NCBI GenBank assembly: GCA_023666645.1 | Contig: JAMPBP010000015.1 | Span: forward strand, 1-32,123 | DNA: 32,123 nt | DNA from: Clostridiales bacterium | Lineage (GTDB): Bacteria; Bacteroidota; Bacteroidia; Bacteroidales; Muribaculaceae | Direction: 5' to 3' | Position numbers and translations under genes: made by a program | The notes under the pieces: generated by a model | Database searches by the model: none | Told to the model about the DNA's origin: nothing | The model's input: the letters and a program-made list of their open reading frames with translations, nothing else | In this document: one piece after another, positions 30,436-32,123 of the stretch | Position numbering within the stretch: the first letter of the stretch is position 1 | Layout: each line of letters begins with the position of its first letter

Positions 30436-31185
30436 ATGATATTGATAAATTCCATAGCACAGTTTGGCCGCTATTGCAGTTTCATGACTCGTGTATTCTC
30501 AGTCCCTGACCGTTGGAAAGTCTTCTTTCAACGTACACTCGCCGAGGTTACGAAACTCGGGGTCGATTCAATCCCCCTTGTAGTGATTGTGTCATTATTC
30601 ATAGGCGCCGTCATAACGATCCAGATGCAACTCAACATCTCGTCGCCTCTCATTCCCGCTTATTCCGTAGGACTTGCTACCCGTGATATAGTGCTGCTCG
30701 AATTCTCCAACTCAATACTATGTCTTATACTTGCAGGAAAAGTTGGTTCAAACATAGCCTCAGAGATTGGCACGATGCGTGTCACCGAACAAATCGACGC
30801 TCTTGATATAATGGGTGTCAACTCGGCCAATTTTCTTGTGCTTCCTAAGGTTGTGGCATTTGTCCTGTTTATGCCGGTTCTGGTGTTGATGAGCATCGGA
30901 ACTGCATTTTTCGGAGGACTAATGGTAGCATGTGTCACAGATATGATAAGTGTAACAAAATATATATATGGACTGCAGGCCTTTTTTCAGGAATGGTACG
31001 TCTGGTATGGACTTATCAAATCACTTGTCTTTGCATATATCGTGGCATCGGTCGCTGCTTTCTTCGGTTATTATGTCAAGGGAGGAGCTCTCGAAGTTGG
31101 CAAGGCGAGTACCAATGCCGTCGTGTCGAGCAGTATTCTTATTTTGTTGTTTGATGTCATACTCACTAAATTACTACTGCAATGA
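30436..31185 (+). CDS. mlaE: MlaE-family lipid ABC transporter permease
   Basis: A 249-aa inner-membrane permease of the MlaE family, which moves phospholipids between the inner and outer membranes with an MCE-domain partner. The family segment LAGKVGSNIASEIGTMRVTEQIDALDIMG (written here by its ends: LAGKVGSNIASE and TEQIDALDIMG) is clear around residues 98-126. About five hydrophobic helices follow the amphipathic N-terminus. Its stop overlaps the start of the ATPase gene by 4 bp. The MCE substrate-binding gene is not in the window, though in this group it usually lies next to or soon after the ATPase. Confidence 0.95.
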   Translation: MILINSIAQFGRYCSFMTRVFSVPDRWKVFFQRTLAEVTKLGVDSIPLVVIVSLFIGAVITIQMQLNISSPLIPAYSVGLATRDIVLLEFSNSILCLILAGKVGSNIASEIGTMRVTEQIDALDIMGVNSANFLVLPKVVAFVLFMPVLVLMSIGTAFFGGLMVACVTDMISVTKYIYGLQAFFQEWYVWYGLIKSLVFAYIVASVAAFFGYYVKGGALEVGKASTNAVVSSSILILLFDVILTKLLLQ

Positions 31186-31961
31186 TTGAAGTCAAGAATC
31201 TGAATAAATCGTTCGACGATAAGACTGTTCTTTATGACATCAATGCCACATTTTTTACCGGTAAGACCAATCTTATCATAGGACAGAGCGGTTCAGGAAA
31301 AACCGTTCTCATGAAATGTATCGTAGGCCTTGTAAAGCCCGAACAGGGAGAGATCCTTTATGATGGACGGGATTATATCAAAATGAATTCCACTCAGGTC
31401 AAAGCGATACGTAAAGAAATCGGAATGCTTTTTCAAGGATCGGCATTATTTGATTCTGAGACAGTGCTCGGCAATGTCTTATTCCCACTCGTGATGTTTT
31501 CAGACATGTCACGGGAAGACCAATTGGAAAGAGCCCATTTTTGTCTTGACCGTGTCAATCTTACAGGAGCAGAAAACAAATACCCGTCAGAGATATCGGG
31601 AGGAATGCAGAAACGAGTTGCGATAGCTCGTGCCATAGCTCTCAATCCAAAGTATCTGTTCTGTGACGAACCCAATTCGGGCCTCGATCCCAAAACCTCA
31701 ATTGTCATCGATGAACTGTTGAGCGATATCACCCATGAGTACAACATAACCACCATAATCAATACTCACGACATGAATTCAGTATTGGGCATCGGAGAAA
31801 ATATCATCTTCATCGACAAAGGACATCGGGCATGGGTTGGTGACAAAAACCGAATATTCAAGACGAGCAATGAAGCCCTGAATGATTTTGTATTTGCCAC
31901 CCGATTGTTCCAGGAGGTGAAAGAATATATAATATGTCATGGTGAATCCACTGATACTTAA
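31182..31961 (+). CDS. mlaF: MlaF-like ABC transporter ATPase
   Basis: A 259-aa ATP-binding subunit that powers the MlaE-type permease encoded just upstream. The Walker A motif is GQSGSGKT (34-41), the Q-loop is MLFQGSALFDSETV, the ABC signature is SGGMQKR, and Walker B is YLFCDEPNSGLD, followed by the switch histidine in NTHDMNS. The GSALFDS segment after the Q-loop is typical of Mla ATPases. Translational coupling to mlaE (ATGA) fits a fixed complex. The next gene downstream is tRNA-Ser, so the operon seems to end here. Confidence 0.95.
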   Translation: MIEVKNLNKSFDDKTVLYDINATFFTGKTNLIIGQSGSGKTVLMKCIVGLVKPEQGEILYDGRDYIKMNSTQVKAIRKEIGMLFQGSALFDSETVLGNVLFPLVMFSDMSREDQLERAHFCLDRVNLTGAENKYPSEISGGMQKRVAIARAIALNPKYLFCDEPNSGLDPKTSIVIDELLSDITHEYNITTIINTHDMNSVLGIGENIIFIDKGHRAWVGDKNRIFKTSNEALNDFVFATRLFQEVKEYIICHGESTDT

Positions 31962-31999
31962 TAGCATAGAGAATATGTGATAAAAAACACAGGAAAAAA

Positions 32000-32031
32000 C
32001 TTGCACAAAATATAGAAAACACCTACCTTTG
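32000..32031 (+). promoter_or_regulatory. Promoter of the tRNA-Ser gene
   Basis: A -33 box CTTG (32000-32003), a 20-nt spacer and a -7 box TACCTTTG (32024-32031) match the Bacteroidetes consensus. The tRNA starts 40 nt after the -7 box. Confidence 0.75.
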
Positions 32032-32071
32032 CAGAGTCAAAAGGGAAACCTTAAGACATACATATCAAGAA

Positions 32072-32123
32072 GGAGAGATGGCAGAGTGGTCGATTGCGGC
32101 GGTCTTGAAAACCGTTGAGGGTC
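32072..32123 (+). tRNA. tRNA-Ser(UGA), 5' part (cut by window edge)
   Basis: The first 52 nt of a serine tRNA. The acceptor strand GGAGAGA is followed by TG, the D arm GCAGAGTGGTCGATTGC, and the anticodon stem-loop GCGGT-CTTGAAA-ACCGT with anticodon TGA at 32106-32108. The long variable arm begins (TTGAGGGTC) as expected for a class II tRNA, and the rest lies outside the window. Confidence 0.93.

Noticed and set aside
1-32123. Insertion sequences, prophage or integrative elements
   Set aside because: No transposase, intact integrase, phage structural gene or conjugation gene was seen. The partial tRNA-Ser at the right edge could be an attachment site, but nothing in the window supports one.

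Overview
The window looks like a chromosomal segment of a Bacteroidales bacterium. Several upstream regions carry the Bacteroidetes-type promoter (TTTG or TTG, about 20 nt, TAnnTTTG). The gene families (Tex, a short FolK, an EtfB-EtfA-acyl-CoA dehydrogenase operon, an M64 peptidase, an N-acetylhexosamine-kinase-like gene, a capsule locus headed by a NusG paralogue) also fit that order. A Muribaculaceae-like source is my guess and is not proven by the sequence.

Layout. Positions 1-17769 (minus strand, read right to left) hold one long capsule or surface-polysaccharide operon. It starts at a good promoter (17738-17769) and a 230-nt structured leader. The order is then: a 506-aa NusG/UpxY-like antiterminator with an unusual recombinase-like N-terminal half; a hexapeptide acetyltransferase; an unrecognised membrane coiled-coil gene and its overlapping partner; a Wzx flippase; an FrhB-type iron-sulfur protein; a polysaccharide pyruvyltransferase; a glycosyltransferase; a CapA-like protein; a TupA-like ATP-grasp enzyme; a Wzy polymerase; a glycosyltransferase; a glucuronyl C5-epimerase; another glycosyltransferase; a GT11 fucosyltransferase; gmd; and the first codons of fcl, cut by the window edge. 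Gmd and Fcl would make GDP-fucose for the GT11 enzyme. The epimerase suggests iduronate. The pyruvyl, acetyl and ATP-grasp enzymes suggest further decoration. No priming transferase or Wza/Wzc export gene is in the window.

Positions 17770-17934 hold an unusual G-rich CTGGG tract plus short tandem repeats, between the folK stop and the capsule promoter. Positions 17924-22884 (minus) are housekeeping: an acyltransferase, a membrane metallophosphoesterase, tex and folK. Positions 23015-25157 (plus) hold a SpoU/TrmH rRNA/tRNA methyltransferase and a secreted M64 peptidase, ending at a bidirectional terminator. Positions 25264-30074 (minus) hold a sugar-kinase-like gene, then the etfB-etfA-acyl-CoA dehydrogenase operon. 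Positions 30436-31961 (plus) are an MlaE/MlaF lipid-transport pair, followed by the start of tRNA-Ser(UGA) with its own promoter.

The most interesting part is the capsule control region. A NusG-like protein is fused to a tyrosine-recombinase-like domain that appears to have lost its catalytic residues. Its leader contains a 9-nt match (GGCGGTAGC) to the ops element used by the enterobacterial NusG paralogue RfaH, about 17 nt after the predicted transcription start. The leader also holds mutually exclusive hairpins. Together these suggest a self-acting antitermination switch of a kind I do not recognise.
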